The notes: generated by a model not told the origin, from the sequence alone. Counted from the stretch's first letter, positions 1 to 11,800 are shown. The stretch is DNA of 64,000 nt from Vesta saturnalis (GCA_036346205.1 JARFJB010002417.1:815001-879000), one strand, 5' to 3'. Numbers and translations are program-made.

Positions 1-2439
1 GGTTTTGTTATTTTAATTTGATAAATTTTATACCTATATTTGATAAACAATGGATATTTTATCATATTTAAGTTTTCAACATATCATTCCAACGCATACT
101 ACGATTTGCAGTTAAAAAAAAAGATTTACTTCAACGTTTCCAAATCTCCATTCCATAAGTATCAAAACTATTTCGAGAACTATTTTGGTCAATTTTCACT
201 GGAAAAACAATAGAAGTGGAGAACCTTAAATCATTAAAAAATGACATGCAATTATTACTTTATTTAAAAAGTTCAAATTGGATTTGTTATTTAAATATTA
301 AAATAGTATTCTAACAGTCGACATAGAAAGCAGCCCGAAAGATACTCTTTGGTATTTAATGTTAGATAAAATTTGGCAAAAGCTGTCACATTCCAGAAAT
401 ATGCATGATTTACTGAAAGTTAACATAACTTTCATTAGTGCTTGCTTCTATTTTCCCTCTTTACAACAATAAGGCGTAATTTTAAGTTTAACACTTTAAT
501 AATAGGTTTAAATCTTTAGTTAGGATACGAATGTGTAGAAAACGGTTTAATAGGATGTGCCATCGTTGTTAATATATTACTATAAGTCCATTGCTACGGA
601 AACTGTTAATCTTTGTTTTTCCATTGTGTGTGAGCAAATGCCATGTAGCTACTGCATGTTTTATAGCACAGTAATAAGCGCTTGTTAACAGTTAGCCACT
701 TGCCACAAAAATTAATTACATCTACATGAATATTTATAATTGTAAGAACGTCAATAAAATAAATGATTTCAAATGTAAATTAATGAATTACTACGTTCTT
801 TGATTACACGGTTAGTATTCCCTGTACGTAATTCCAAATAGATCTTTACACATTATCAATCTTTCAGCAATATGATGGTCATTGTTTAACGAACATACGT
901 TATTATGTTGACAATGATGGACCATTCTATCTCTGTTTTGCACATTAGAATTACAGAATTGGATGATGTCGTAAGCATCTAGCACAACACGATGCGTGGG
1001 TATTGATATATAGCCACCAGGAACGGGGAAACATCAACATTCGTCTTGTCTTTTTGAGAAATCAGCAGTATCCATGACATATTAATGACATTATGATAAA
1101 GAATATGAAAGTTGTCGAGGATAAACAAATCTATAAATAATAAATTCCACAGAAACTTGTATCTGGCTTCAAACACATTGGTCGTATTTTAACTTTCTTG
1201 ATGGCCGCTGCCTGAACACGTCATTTTCCGTAAGTTATAACGAACGATTGTCCTTTTTGGAATAACATTTTCAGCTTTGAAGATAAGTTACATATTTACT
1301 TACCTAATAGATTACTATAGATAATTTCATTTTTCATATAGTGTCAACTTACCTGAAACAAAACAAGAAGATTATCATTAGAAATAGTAAAAAAAAGCAT
1401 TATCCATGCATAATAAAAATTATAAACGGAAATATGAATAATTTAAGCATTATAATAGGTAATCAAAGAATGAAAGTATTTATGAATAAACTATTGACCT
1501 TAGAGCCTAAAATAACCAACTCTATAAAATTATGAAAAGCTCATTAGTGAAGACGAAACGAAACGTTTAAATTATTTTTTATAAAAGCCAATAAATTTAA
1601 CTTTTGATTTGATTTTCAGATGGACGTTTGACTACATCGGTTTAAGCATACACTTAGTGTGAAGCTTTTTCAACATAAGTCCAAAAATTGTGTGTTTGTA
1701 TCATAATAGGTAAAGGAGTAATTATCAACCTTTTTGGAGTAACGTTTATGGCTAAAAACTTTGGTATAATTTTCAAAACCAGAAAATTTATGTCACATAA
1801 ATTGATGTTTATCTGCTTTTAATCGAAACCGACATTATTAAGTACCATTCAAATGAGCACATTATAATTATACAGTAAAACCACATACAAGATTTACCTT
1901 AAAATCTTATTTATATGCCACTTTATATGTATAATATAAATTAAAAATATGAATAGTAAAACTATAATATATTTTAAAAACCTGTTCTCGGTAGACATTT
2001 CTTGCATTTACAGTAAATTTGAATTCAATTTATTCTAGCATCATCCATCAAATTAAAAAAAAATATCGTCTCATTTTCTAATATTAAATTTGTGATGAAA
2101 TACTTCAAAGCATCCCCGAAATGGAAAACTATGAAATGTATTATAAACTGAGCAAACCGATTGATAATGAATGTTAGGGCATATTACAATTGCCATATAA
2201 TAGTCGCGTTTTTATTTTTCGGTTTCTGCAAATTATAAACGAATCACATCCGAAAATATGCTGTAAGAAATAATAAAATTTATAGATCCAACTGGAAGTA
2301 TTCATTTATCTAAAAAAAATGGCCAATTTCACACTATTAAAAATTTGAACAATTCCAGTTACCTGCATACAATGTGTAGAACTATCAAACTAAAAATGAG
2401 GAAATTGTATCTACTAAAAACACAAGGAATCAGTTAAAC
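1..2439. other. AT-rich stretch without a recognisable gene
   Basis: I see only short chance open frames and A/T runs here. There is no transposase motif, tRNA box, or tandem repeat that I can support. It could be intergenic or intronic. Confidence 0.5.
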
Positions 2440-3280
2440 CAGGGATTCCTAAACTATTTTGGGCCAGAGACCCCTTTTCCAAAATGAACTGATACCTCAG
2501 ACCCCCATAGCCAAATTACTTTAAAAATCCTATTTTAGTTTTTTTTCCTATTGATACAAAATACTTACCAATTTAAAACTTTGCGGTTGGTTAAGTGAGT
2601 AAACTTGTCATCATTCTCTCATCAAATTTAACAAAATAAATAGACATAAAATTCAGTAAATATCAAGTGTAATTAATAATTATTAATACAAATTACGTAA
2701 AAATCCTTAAGTAGGTAATTATTTTTTTAAAAAAACATTAAAATCGCAAAGTAAAGATAAAAAAAAAAAAGTTCAGTGTGATCGATGAACCTGGTGACTT
2801 TCTACCAATCTAGCTAAATTTGTAAACCACACTGAAGCCTTTTCGATTAGGTATGATGATGGAAAAGCGATAGGTATTTTTCAGCAATGTTCCACAATGC
2901 AGGATACTGTTTTTCAATTTTGCGCTGCAACCAGAACTTCTGATAGCCTTGGTCGAACTTCTGGTTAAGCTCCTCGGTGCTGATGGTGATCAACTCTTCT
3001 TGCATTATCACATTGGCTTCTTCCATGGCTATGATATTGTGCGTCAAATTTTAAAAGTACAACAATGATACTTCCTACTAAAATATTAGTCATTCTTATA
3101 ACAAGTTGGTACACGAAACACAACTCATACAGTATCTTGAAAGTTTCAAATGAGAACTTGTGTTAATTAATAGGGGTCGATTTTTAGACCTTGTCGACCC
3201 CCAAAATCAGTTTACGTTTATGTCGACCCCTGGGAAACCGATTTCGACCCCAAGGTGTCGATATTGACCATGGAATCCCC
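2440..3280 (-). mobile_element. hAT transposon remnant
   Basis: The left end starts with CAGGGATTCCTAAACT, which resembles hAT terminal inverted repeats, and is followed by a CCCC-rich subterminal stretch also common in hAT elements. Inside it, on the minus strand, lies a transposase C-terminus. The right end is less certain: GGAATCCCC near 3272-3280 could be the partner terminus, and repeated GTCGACCCC motifs lie just inside it (about 3194-3250). Most of the transposase is missing, so this is an internally deleted or decayed copy. I could not find a matching 8-bp target duplication. Confidence 0.6.
2770..3047 (-). pseudogene. hAT transposase C-terminal fragment (ZBED5/SCAND3-like)
   Basis: The minus-strand reading contains QKFWLQRKIEKQYPALWNIA followed by AEKYLSLFHHH, then after a break VWFTNLARLVESHQVHRSH. 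This pattern (F-W, then YPALW, then a C-terminal LVESHQ-H-SH) matches the hAT family C-terminal dimerisation region of ZBED5/SCAND3-type transposases as I know it. Only the last 90 or so residues remain, against several hundred in a full transposase, and a frameshift separates the two parts. The catalytic core is absent, so it cannot encode an active enzyme. The family call rests on recognition, not on an alignment. Confidence 0.6.
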
Positions 3281-3453
3281 AAATTACGCTGCCCAATATT
3301 ACGCGAATACGGAGTTACGCGATTCGTCATTTTGAGCGCCGCGCACCTCGACTCTTCCGTGTCGCGCAGTCAGTACTCGATTCACGGCAGGTACAACGTG
3401 TTTCGCGTAGACTTGATTTACATACGCAGCGGACTTTATTGGTAAACTCTATA
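3281..3453. other. CpG-rich spacer between hAT and mariner remnants
   Basis: This stretch is clearly richer in CG dinucleotides than its surroundings (TACGCG, GCGCCGCGC, TCGCGCAG). It may be the subterminal or promoter part of the adjacent hAT element. I see no convincing coding sequence. Confidence 0.3.
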
Positions 3454-3455
3454 TA

Positions 3456-6092
3456 CAGGGTGGCGCATTAGTGTGACAAAGTCCCATATCTGCTTTATTT
3501 AAAGAGATACAAACAAAAATTAAATACAAAAGTTGTAAGATATTTTCTGGTGCATATTCCAAAAATATTTTTAATTATACAGGGTAGATCATAAAAGCTT
3601 AGAAGTAATTTAAAATTTTTTTTTAAATAGAAAACCCTATATATTATTACATATTTAGATTCTACATACAATTTTAGACACATTTTATGTATAATGTCCT
3701 ATACCTAAGTCTAACGTTTTTGACAAATTTCAAATTTTTGTCAAAAATGACGTTTTGAGGCCAAAACATGGTGGAAATCTTTTCTAAATGAAGCCTTTAT
3801 CAATTAGTTATGGTTGGTTTCCTTGGAAATGGGGACCTACTCTAATGGGCTGTATTGATATTTTAGTAATACATTCATACAGGGTGATCAAATGGACAAT
3901 AAAGTAGATTCAAAAAACCTAAAAGTCATTTTTTATGGAAACCCCTATTTTTTAATTCTATCTTATTTAGCATTAAAAATAAGGGTGACTTTGTATAAGA
4001 GTGTATATTCCAAAAATTGTAGTTTGAAATAATGACAATTTAACATTTTTATTGTAAAGGCTATACGGCTTTCAAGTTTTTGTTAGTTGGCCGTGACGGC
4101 GGTGCGCAACGAAAAAAATCGAGCACTTCAGATCGAAATATTACAATTTATTGAACCCCATATAAATAATTATTTTATTAAACGAACTTAAAGTAAAACA
4201 ATATTTTTGATTCAACAAATTATGTCCTAATCCTAATATAAACTTAACACCTCTAATGTAACTAAACCTGTAACTAATTATACAGATAAAAGTACTAGAA
4301 ACACATCAAATACGTACTACCTAATAAGTTGTTCGAAATGTCCGCCTCTTTCTCGAATACACAACGCAATACGTCTCTCAAATTTGCTGCTTAAATTTCT
4401 ACACATTGCAACACTAATATTTTGAAAACAGTTTCTAATCCTAATCTTCATGTCTTCCTTTGTTGTAGGCGGTATTTTATAAACCTGCTCTTTGACGTAC
4501 CCCCATATGCTAAAGCCCATTTTAGTAAGATCTGGGGATCTAGCAGGCTAGGCAACAGGCCCTCCCCTCCCAATCCAACATTCTGGATATCTAGCATTTA
4601 AAAAAGTTATTATCGGACCTGTATGATGTACTGGGGCCCCATCATGAAGAAACCTAGTCTAAGTATACTTCCCCTGTTGCTCGTTGATCAAAAAAATATG
4701 GTCCAATTACATGATTACCGACAACACCTCCCCAAACATTTAAAGACCATCTAGTTTGACAAGTATATCTTACAAAATTTGGATTTTCGGTAGAATAGTA
4801 ATGATAATTGTGTCTGTTTACACTTCCGTTTCTGTAAAATGTGGCCTCATCTGTAAATAAAATCAAATAAACAACATTTCTTTGATGGTTTGTTTTGTTT
4901 TGAGCCCGTTGACAAAATTCCAGTCGTCTTTGATAATCTTCAGGAACCAACTCTTGAAGTAGTTGTATCTGATAGGGGTGCATTTTTTGAGACTTCAATA
5001 TCCGCTGTACCGTATGTCGTTCCTGCTGAGAAATGGGTCGTTGTCCAATATATGGATTTTCAGTAACTGTCAATAGTACATTTAATTGATTTTTCTCAGT
5101 CTGTGCACGTTTTTCCCTAGTACTTTTTTCATATAACGCATTGCCAGTTCTTTCAAAACGCTCCAAAAGCTTTTCAAATGCCCTTCTTTCAGGTTGCCGT
5201 CTCTCTGGAAACCGTTGTTGATACAGTCTTCTTGCTAAGAGCGTATTCTTATCACTAGCTCCCAAAACAAAAATCATATCAACCATCTCGGCTTGCGAAA
5301 AATTCATTATTTACAATTTTAATTCAAGTTTTAAATCAATTTGCTATAAAATACACTAATGCATCACACAAATTATCAACTGACAATAAATAATGACGTT
5401 TCTGATGATCTCTATTATTTTTATATGCCACGCCTCGCCGTCACGGCCAACTAACAACAAAACTTGAAAGCCGTATAGCCTTTTTACAATAAAAAAATGT
5501 TAAATTGTCATTATTTCAAAAACTACAATTTTTTGGAATATACACTCTTATACAAAGTCACCCTTATTTTTAATGCTAAATAAGATAGAATTAAAAAAAT
5601 TAAAAAAATGACTTTATAGGTTTTTTGAATCTACTTTTTATTGTCCATTTTTGATCACCCTGTATGAATGTATTACAAAAATATCAATACAGCCCATTAG
5701 AGTAGGTCCCCATTTCCAAGGAAACCAACCATAACTAATTGATAAAGGCTTCGTTTAGAAAAGATTTCCACCTATGTTTTGGCCTGCAAACGTCATTTTT
5801 GACAAAAATTTGAAATTTGTCAAAAACGGTTAGACTTAGGTATAGGACATTATACATAAAATGTGTCTAAAATTGTATGTAGAATCTAAATATGTAATAA
5901 TATATAGGGTTTTCTATTTAAAAAAATTTTAAATTACTTCTAAGCTTTTATGATCTACCCTGTATAATTAAAAATATTTTTGGAATATGCACCAGAACAT
6001 ATCTTACAACTTTTGTATTTAATTTTTTTTTTTGTACGTATCTCTTTAAATAAAGGAGATATGGGACTTTATCACACTAATGCGCCACCCTG
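3456..6092 (-). mobile_element. mariner-like element with long (~650 bp) terminal inverted repeats
   Basis: The element begins CAGGGTGGCGCATTAGTGTG and ends with its reverse complement, each end next to a TA (3454-3455 and 6093-6094). The inverted arms continue with few differences from about 3456 to 4101 and from about 5437 to 6092, far longer than the roughly 30 bp of classical mariners. Each arm contains extra copies of the terminal motif CAGGGT: at 3580 and 3880 on the left, and as complements at 5656 and 5956 on the right. A broken transposase lies between the arms on the minus strand. TA flanks and the transposase place it in the IS630-Tc1-mariner superfamily. Confidence 0.88.
4317..5307 (-). 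pseudogene. mariner-like (DD41D-spaced) transposase, broken
   Basis: The protein would start at 5307 with MNFSQAEMVDMIFVLGASDK and a helix-turn-helix-like N-terminus including RRLYQQRFPERRQPERRAF. The first catalytic motif is LFTDEATF. The frame stops at 4654-4656 just after GEVYLD. The sister copy at 36.7-37.5 kb has about 25 further residues before its equivalent of FLHDGAP, so an internal deletion is likely here, with a change of frame. The second catalytic motif HDGAP is present. A TAG at 4548-4550 then replaces a tryptophan codon, and the third catalytic position reads TKMGF where relatives have TPLDF, so aspartate has become glycine. Spacing between the second and third positions is 41 residues. 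The C-terminus RGGHFEQLIR is preserved. It is inactive. Confidence 0.85.
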
Positions 6093-6114
6093 TATGTTAT
6101 CCAAACTAAGAAAA

Positions 6115-7185
6115 AATGAATTAGTTGAATCAAATAAGAAAATCATCATTGTCCTTGAAATGCAAACTCAATATCAAACACTTCGAACCAAAAATGAAAA
6201 TTTGTGAATTGGCAAAAAAATTTGGTCGACCGGAGTAATCAGTCCGGACCAATATAAAATGTCAAGAAAAAATTGTGGAAGTTGTGAATTCAAGCATCGT
6301 TCGTAAACGTTATGGTATGGGTGCTCAGACAGAAACATTGTTAAAATTATGGTGTGATAATACAGAGTGAAAAATTGTCCTATTGACCAAACACGGTGTG
6401 CTGTTAAGCTAAACTGATTTTTGAGTGATTAAAAGACGCTGGGGAGGCAGCCAAAGATGAAATGTTTAAAGTTAGTAATGTCTGGTTCGGCCGATTCAAA
6501 AGTCGTTGTCGCAGAAAGTGGAGAGCGTTGATCTTTCATCCACATGAAGAGAAAATCTTTCCCGATTCTAAATCCGACAAGGATCGATTAACGGTGATGC
6601 TTGATGCGAATGAAGCTGCTGATTGTACATTAAAACATCCCGTAGCTTGGAAGTCAGATGCGAAAGCTTGGATGACATCTTCTCTTTTTGAAGGCTGGGT
6701 GGGTCATCATTTCATACCTGAAGTCGAACGTTATTGCCAATTAAAATAAATCCCATTTAAAGTACTACTCTAATAAATTTCGACTCACGTGTGAAACACA
6801 CCAGCTTGCTTCAATCGATGTACTAGGGATACCATTAAAACATTTTAAACTTTACTACACGAGACAATCGTTAGTACATCTACGTGAAGCTGAATCAAAA
6901 CAACAAGTTTTCCGTCAAGGACTTTTAGAAGCAATTCAATGTTTTAGATGCCGTTAAAATTATTGGGCAATTCTTGGAATGAGATTCAAAAAAAACTTTG
7001 AATGACGTCTGAAAAACACTGTATCCATTTTTTTTCACCATCGAAACCAAAGGAAAATCGGCGCCAGATCCTGAACAAATGGATAATGTGATTAAAGAAG
7101 CGGTCAATATTGCCAGATAATTAAATTTAAAGGTAGATGGTGTTGACGTTCATCAAGAGCTAACAATTAAGCTTATTGTCACGTG
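6115..7185 (+). pseudogene. pogo/Tigger-type (CENP-B-like) transposase, decayed
   Basis: Several frames on the plus strand together give the layout of a Tigger transposase. An N-terminal piece includes MKICELAKKFGRP (helix-turn-helix). Next come VWFGRFKSR (second DNA-binding part) and DKDRLTVMLDANEAAD. The longest piece, KAWMTSSLFEGWVGHHFIPE, falls in the DDE core and is followed by an interrupted IPFKVLL. A tail near 7040-7170 includes PDPEQMDNVIKEAVNIA and DVHQELT. In the active family these proteins bind terminal repeats and cut DNA with three acidic residues. Here the first acidic motif is not recognisable, and several stops and frameshifts are present. It lies directly beside the mariner end at 6092. 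Confidence 0.8.
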
Positions 7186-8595
7186 TGAATGAAATTTTCC
7201 GTATATTTTTCGAAAATTAGAATGTTTTAAATGTTATATGTAAATTTTAAATTAAAAAGTTGTTACCAGGATTTTTTATTTTAAAGTTTGTTATCGTAGC
7301 TTCGACAAAAGGAATTAAATTTCATTTAGGACGAGAGAGTAAGGTATATAATATGGGTGGGTATAAATTTGTTTGTGTTGTGGTTGATAACGAAAGGTTA
7401 AGTTGCGCTTAAGTAGTTCTGCGTTTTCCTAGTTTACCAGTTCGCTTATGTATTGAATTGTTGGTGAGAGTATAGAAAATTTGTTTGAGTAACGGGGTTT
7501 TATGATTGAAAATGTGTGTGACTAGATTCTGTACTTTCCTGGAAGATTTTTATGTGACGATTAAAAGATGACATGATCTTGTGGGGAAAGGGTAGTTTTG
7601 TTTTTCGGTTAGTTAGTTAAAGTTAGGCTGTGAAAGATAGAGGTTGAACGCTGAGCGTGTGATACATAGAATTTACCTACGTTTACCCGGGTTACTCGAA
7701 ACTACCGTGAGGAAATTTTCGGTTAACCTCGTATGGATCTGAAAGAGAAATCAGTCATCCCCGGAACTTTTGTTGTGTTGTTATTCGTTGGTCAGAAGTG
7801 ACATTTTCTTGTCCATTGAAGAAAATTAGTGTTTATTTTAGTGCTATTTCATCATTTTTGGGATAAAATCGAGCTTAGCGGATTCTAATATCGTAGTTTG
7901 GTAAATTGATTGGTGATCGAGAAAGCACATCGTGCTGTTCAGAGAGATAAAGGTTGCTATAAAATACAAAGAACACTTTGTAAATAAATTAATCTTTGTG
8001 TATTTTAAACCGGATGAAAAAATTATTAAAGCACCTATTTTTGGCTTAAATATTTTCGCCACTAAATTAGTGTAAATTTAATTTAAAATAGTAAGATAGT
8101 TGAAATTTGACGACAGTGAAGTTTCCGTACTGGAAGCCGTGTTAAGGAGATCGAAGAGTTATTGGGTATCCATTAATCAATTACCAAACGGGAATTGCAT
8201 TTTCCGCTGTGAGAAGGAAAGGGAGAATTTAGATTGATCATTTGTCGACAACTGTACCGATACTCTGATTTTTTCTTTATTGTTCCTTTTTCACAGCATT
8301 ATTATTATTTACGTGTACTAAATTTAAAAGATAAGATATCTTGACCACGTTCAAGTTGTGGAGTTGTTTATTTTTTTTATTTTATTGTAATTTTTGGTTT
8401 TCATAACCTTACCGTGTCAACGTTTATTTATTTTTTGTATGATTCTGATGAAAGCTTTTAACGTAATAATTTGTGAGAGTTTTCTCTATTAGATTATTTG
8501 TTACTTTTTTTCTATTATTATTTTATAATATAGTGTCATTCTGGTTTAAGGCAACGTAAAACTAGAGTAAATAAGGTTGAAGACCGATCATCTAG
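7186..8595. other. Gene-free, G/T-skewed stretch
   Basis: I find no supported open frame or repeat. Much of 7300-8250 is rich in G and T on the plus strand. This could be old transposon or 5'-untranslated sequence, but nothing proves either. Confidence 0.4.
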
Positions 8596-8706
8596 TCTAT
8601 TAACACGTCCTTTTATTTTGATGGCGGCAAATATTTTGAAGATTTACAGGAAACGCCGGATCTAGGCTTTCAATTTACCAATTCACCTGATTTTGTGCGA
8701 CGTAAG
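8596..8706 (+). other. Candidate host exon ending in a splice donor
   Basis: An open frame of 37 codons runs from a TAG at 8593-8595 to CGTAAG|GTAAGC, a strong insect 5' splice site at 8707. It reads through YFDGGKYFEDLQETPDLGFQ and ends with FTNSPDFVRRK. The composition (D, E, G, P, Q codons in an AT-rich background) is more gene-like than neighbouring frames. There is no ATG in this frame, so it would be an internal exon or a transposon-derived exon. I do not recognise the protein. Confidence 0.3.
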
Positions 8707-9025
8707 GTAAGCAAGTATTTTTGTTTGTTTTGAACTTAGTTGCGGAATACTCGCATATAGGTATTTAAACCCCGATATTGTCGAATGAAAATAAACTGAC
8801 GCCCATAAAATTGATGACGTTCCCCTATTGTGTCTTATATATTACGAGCTATCCTAATCGCAAAATTAATAATGCGCCCTTTATTCCACTGAGCTACCGG
8901 CACCTTCCTTATCCGTTACTTCCGATTCTACTGCCATTTTCGCCTGTAACATTATAGAAATGCGTGAGCATGAGCAAGACATTTAACAAACTGATTCTTC
9001 AGACCCAGCAGAATAAGAAAATATA

Positions 9026-9426
9026 ATGACGATTGCAATCTTAACAGAAAGTCTCAGTTCAATTGAAATGGGGTTACACATTTTAGAAAAATTATACTCC
9101 AGCGAAGAGCGTATTTCTACAACAAAACGGGGAATAAGATATTTATTGGCGTGCACCGAGGAAATTTTGCGTGAGAAGAAAGAAAATTTGACTCGTCAGG
9201 CGACATTTTTAAAATTTATGAAGCCTTCTGCATCAAAATAACTCCGGTTTACATTTTTTTTATAACAATTTAAATTGTTTTATTATCTAACATTTTTTTA
9301 GGCTCTGGCCTCAATTGAACATATTTTGCATCTATTTATATGCAAAATTGGACCCCGACTTTCGTGAATTCGGCTAACACGGTTATCGCTCAGTCTCATC
9401 TATCGCGTAAGTCCGTGGTACTATTG
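9026..9426 (+). pseudogene. pogo/Tigger transposase C-terminus with terminal repeat
   Basis: The frame 9026-9241 encodes 71 residues ending EEILREKKENLTRQATFLKF and MKPSASK. An acidic/basic helix followed by a short RQ-T-L-F-K tail is typical of the C-terminus of Tigger/pogo transposases. About 185 bp downstream, the sequence CCGTGGTACTATTG ends at 9426 beside TA; its complement CAATAGTACCACGG resembles a Tigger-type terminus. The catalytic core and left end are missing. It may or may not derive from the same element as 6115-7185. Confidence 0.55.
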
Positions 9427-10043
9427 TATTAAAAAACATAAATTTAAAAAACAACAAAACCTTTTAATTACTAAGCATGTAACAAAATTTAGAAAACGAA
9501 TAATACTTGCGTCCAAATAAATCCCTGTTTTTTCACTGTATTCTTCTGAACACTCTTTTCAGTATTGCTATCAATGGTTTCTCACGAAATTTTACGAAAT
9601 CTTTTCATTTTTACAATAAACTTAACTTAAATACTTTAACGTGGCTGTCAGTGTTTGACAAATTCTTCTTGTTCTATTACAATTGCAGTTCAATGGGATT
9701 ATCGCTGTAATCCTTACGAAGTTGCATTGCTGTATAGGAATATATTATACATGAGGGAAATATTCATAATAATACGGTAAAACTAACGCAGTATAACTTT
9801 CAATTCAACCGAAATCTTTTTAGGTTAAACATAAAAATTTTTTTTAGATTCCTTTTTTGTGCTTCCGTCCGGCAACACTAACTTTCCGATCCTAAAAATC
9901 GCCCAGACACTCATTGTTTCCCCGGCAAACCCTTGACATTTTTAGTTTTTTAAGACTGTGATTTATTTGCCAGAAAAATCCACTTTATTGCCTTGATACA
10001 TAAATTACTATTTCGTCCGATCAGTTCTATTTATCAATTCACC
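9427..10043. other. Spacer with no supported gene
   Basis: There are only short frames, the longest being a 67-codon shadow with low-complexity composition. No motif is supported. Confidence 0.4.
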
Positions 10044-10134
10044 ATGCGGATGTTCAAATCGAAGTTGACTCAAGTCAACTTCGAGGGTCAACCCTTCATA
10101 ATGGTTGCTATGATTGTTAAAAGCAGACATACGG
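10044..10134 (+). other. Candidate first coding exon
   Basis: ATG at 10044 sits in a good context (TCACCATGC) and opens 30 codons, MRMFKSKLTQVNFEGQPFIM and VAMIVKSRHTG, reaching ACGG|GTAAGT, a near-perfect 5' splice site at 10135. This would be the first exon of a host gene ending in phase 1. Against it, part of the frame (10061-10082) is a hairpin with perfect 10-bp arms, so the open frame could be a by-product of a structural repeat. I recognise no protein family and see no following exon. Confidence 0.35.
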
Positions 10135-10259
10135 GTAAGTGATTATTTACCGTTCTAAAGAACGGTAAGAAAAAATAGGTGTTTGGCTGGTGCATTGGTA
10201 TCCATTGGTTATTTTCTCCCGTGTTTTTTTTCGTTCTCGTCGATTTTGATTTTGATTTT

Positions 10260-10500
10260 TCTCGTGGAAACGAGACGTTGACGCCGGTACATCAGACCTC
10301 CCTTTTGGTCTTCTTTAGCAAGGGCACAGCCTGAACCTCGGCGATCGTGACGCCGCAGAGTAGTTTGTTTCTTTGTTTAATCCGTCATAGTTTTCGATTG
10401 CGAAATGCCGGTGACGTAGTATGATGCGAGTTGTCTTGCTATCTCTGGCAGCGTTGTCAACCGACATTACGTCACGGCAGGTAGATAAACCGGAGTACTC
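10260..10500. promoter_or_regulatory. CpG-rich stretch with paired TGACGT sites
   Basis: GC content and CG dinucleotides rise sharply here. GCCGGTGACGTA (10407-10418) and its near-perfect inverted partner TACGTCACGGC (10468-10478) each contain TGACGT, the core bound by CREB/ATF-type bZIP proteins. A promoter or 5'-untranslated exon is plausible. No start site or downstream gene is proven, so this is an inference. Confidence 0.25.
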
Positions 10501-11484
10501 TAACTTATTAACTAGATTGCTGTAATAAAATTAACGACTGTATATGGGAAAAGCAACATATTGTAAGTAAATATCTCAAGCCAGTTATTTTTTTGCACAT
10601 AAAGTGCATAATTTTCAAAAGTCGAAGAGAAATATGGTAATGCCTGCAATGCCAATGTAACAATATTCAAGGTATTTACTAATTTGGCGAAAATGGTGAC
10701 GTAACCACACTATTTAACAGTTAATTTAGGTAATAGAACGAGAAGGAAGCTCTAGTGGGCGGTGCACTAACGACTCCATAAACGCTTACAAAGTTGTAAC
10801 TATCTCTGGTATCAAAAAATACAAACTTAGCAATATTCAGGTTAAGATTTTCAACTCCAAATTAAGTAAATATCATTTTCTACGAATTAGTACATACCCT
10901 GTATAATTAAACTTTTGCTTGTTTACAGAACCATGCAGATGAAACAAAAACAAAAATACCAGGTTTTGAGAAAAGTCGTAATTCTTGAAATTCTATGAAG
11001 AATTAAAACTGGAATTATAAGAGTGTTTATACTTGCTCCAGACGTTTAGCTACATTCCGCCCAAATGCTGACCACCATTCATGGGATAGAATTTGGCTCT
11101 TGGCCATCGAGGGAATCGTTTTGCCGCGACTTTAACGAAATTGCTGTATAAATATAGATTTTGCGGTTAGCCCAAATCATGTATCACATGCTTTAATTTG
11201 TAGTAAAATTTCAGCATCGTATTCCAGTTTCTTAAAAGTTAAAGCGTGAAAAAATTCATGGACGGCCGAGCGATGGAGTAGGAAATCCAGTGACAAAAAG
11301 AATAAGCTTTCGCTATTGTGTTTACTCAAGAAACTAAATAATGAGAATACAGACAAAACTGTTATGTACTTGTTCAAAGCTGATCCGCATTTTTTAAATA
11401 AATAGATAAAGGATGAACTCCTTTTTACCTTCCAATCTACATATACATATGTAGATATATAAGGTCATGCAATCGACTTTTTTT
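10501..11484. other. Spacer with no supported gene
   Basis: One plus-strand frame ending near 11402 (LSLLCLLKKLNNENTDKT) looks slightly coding-like but matches nothing I know. The rest is AT-rich without recognisable elements. Confidence 0.35.
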
Positions 11485-11800
11485 TCACTATCGCTAAATC
11501 GACTTATTAGCTCATTTTACAACTTTTGGCTAAGTTTCGCCAAGATCGGCCATCATGTCTGGAACTCCAGAACGAAAATACCTACGTACTTAAAATTTTG
11601 TTTTTAAGCTTGTTTTCATTTGGCTTAGAATTTATTAGATTTTGGGAGAAATCCAGCGGCGGAGAGGGGGGGGGGGGGGTATTAGGGGTAGGTTTTGGTT
11701 TTTATCAGATATTTCTAAAACAGCTGCATGTTTCGAAGATATCAAAATACCTAGATATAGACCTTGAACATATCGATTAATTATGTTCTATGCAATTTTT
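11485..11800 (+). repeat. Interspersed repeat, copy 1 (second copy at 27592)
   Basis: The stretch starts CACTATCGCTAAATCGACT and ends ATTAATTATGTTCTATGCAA. The region 27592-27890 has the same order of blocks: CACTCTCTAAATCGACTATT, then GATTTTGG, then a G-rich tract, then ATTAATTATGTTCTATACAA. Copy 1 has a run of about 14 G near 11666. The family is unknown. Confidence 0.55.

Noticed and set aside
3191..3445. 84-codon open frame crossing the hAT right end
   Set aside because: The frame exists because of CpG-rich repeat sequence. It begins inside the GTCGACCCC repeats and has no protein-like pattern.
8866..8905. Complement of CACTGAGCTACCGGCA looks like a tRNA A box (TGCCGGTAGCTCAGTG)
   Set aside because: No anticodon arm or B box follows at the right distance, so there is no tRNA gene or clear SINE head.
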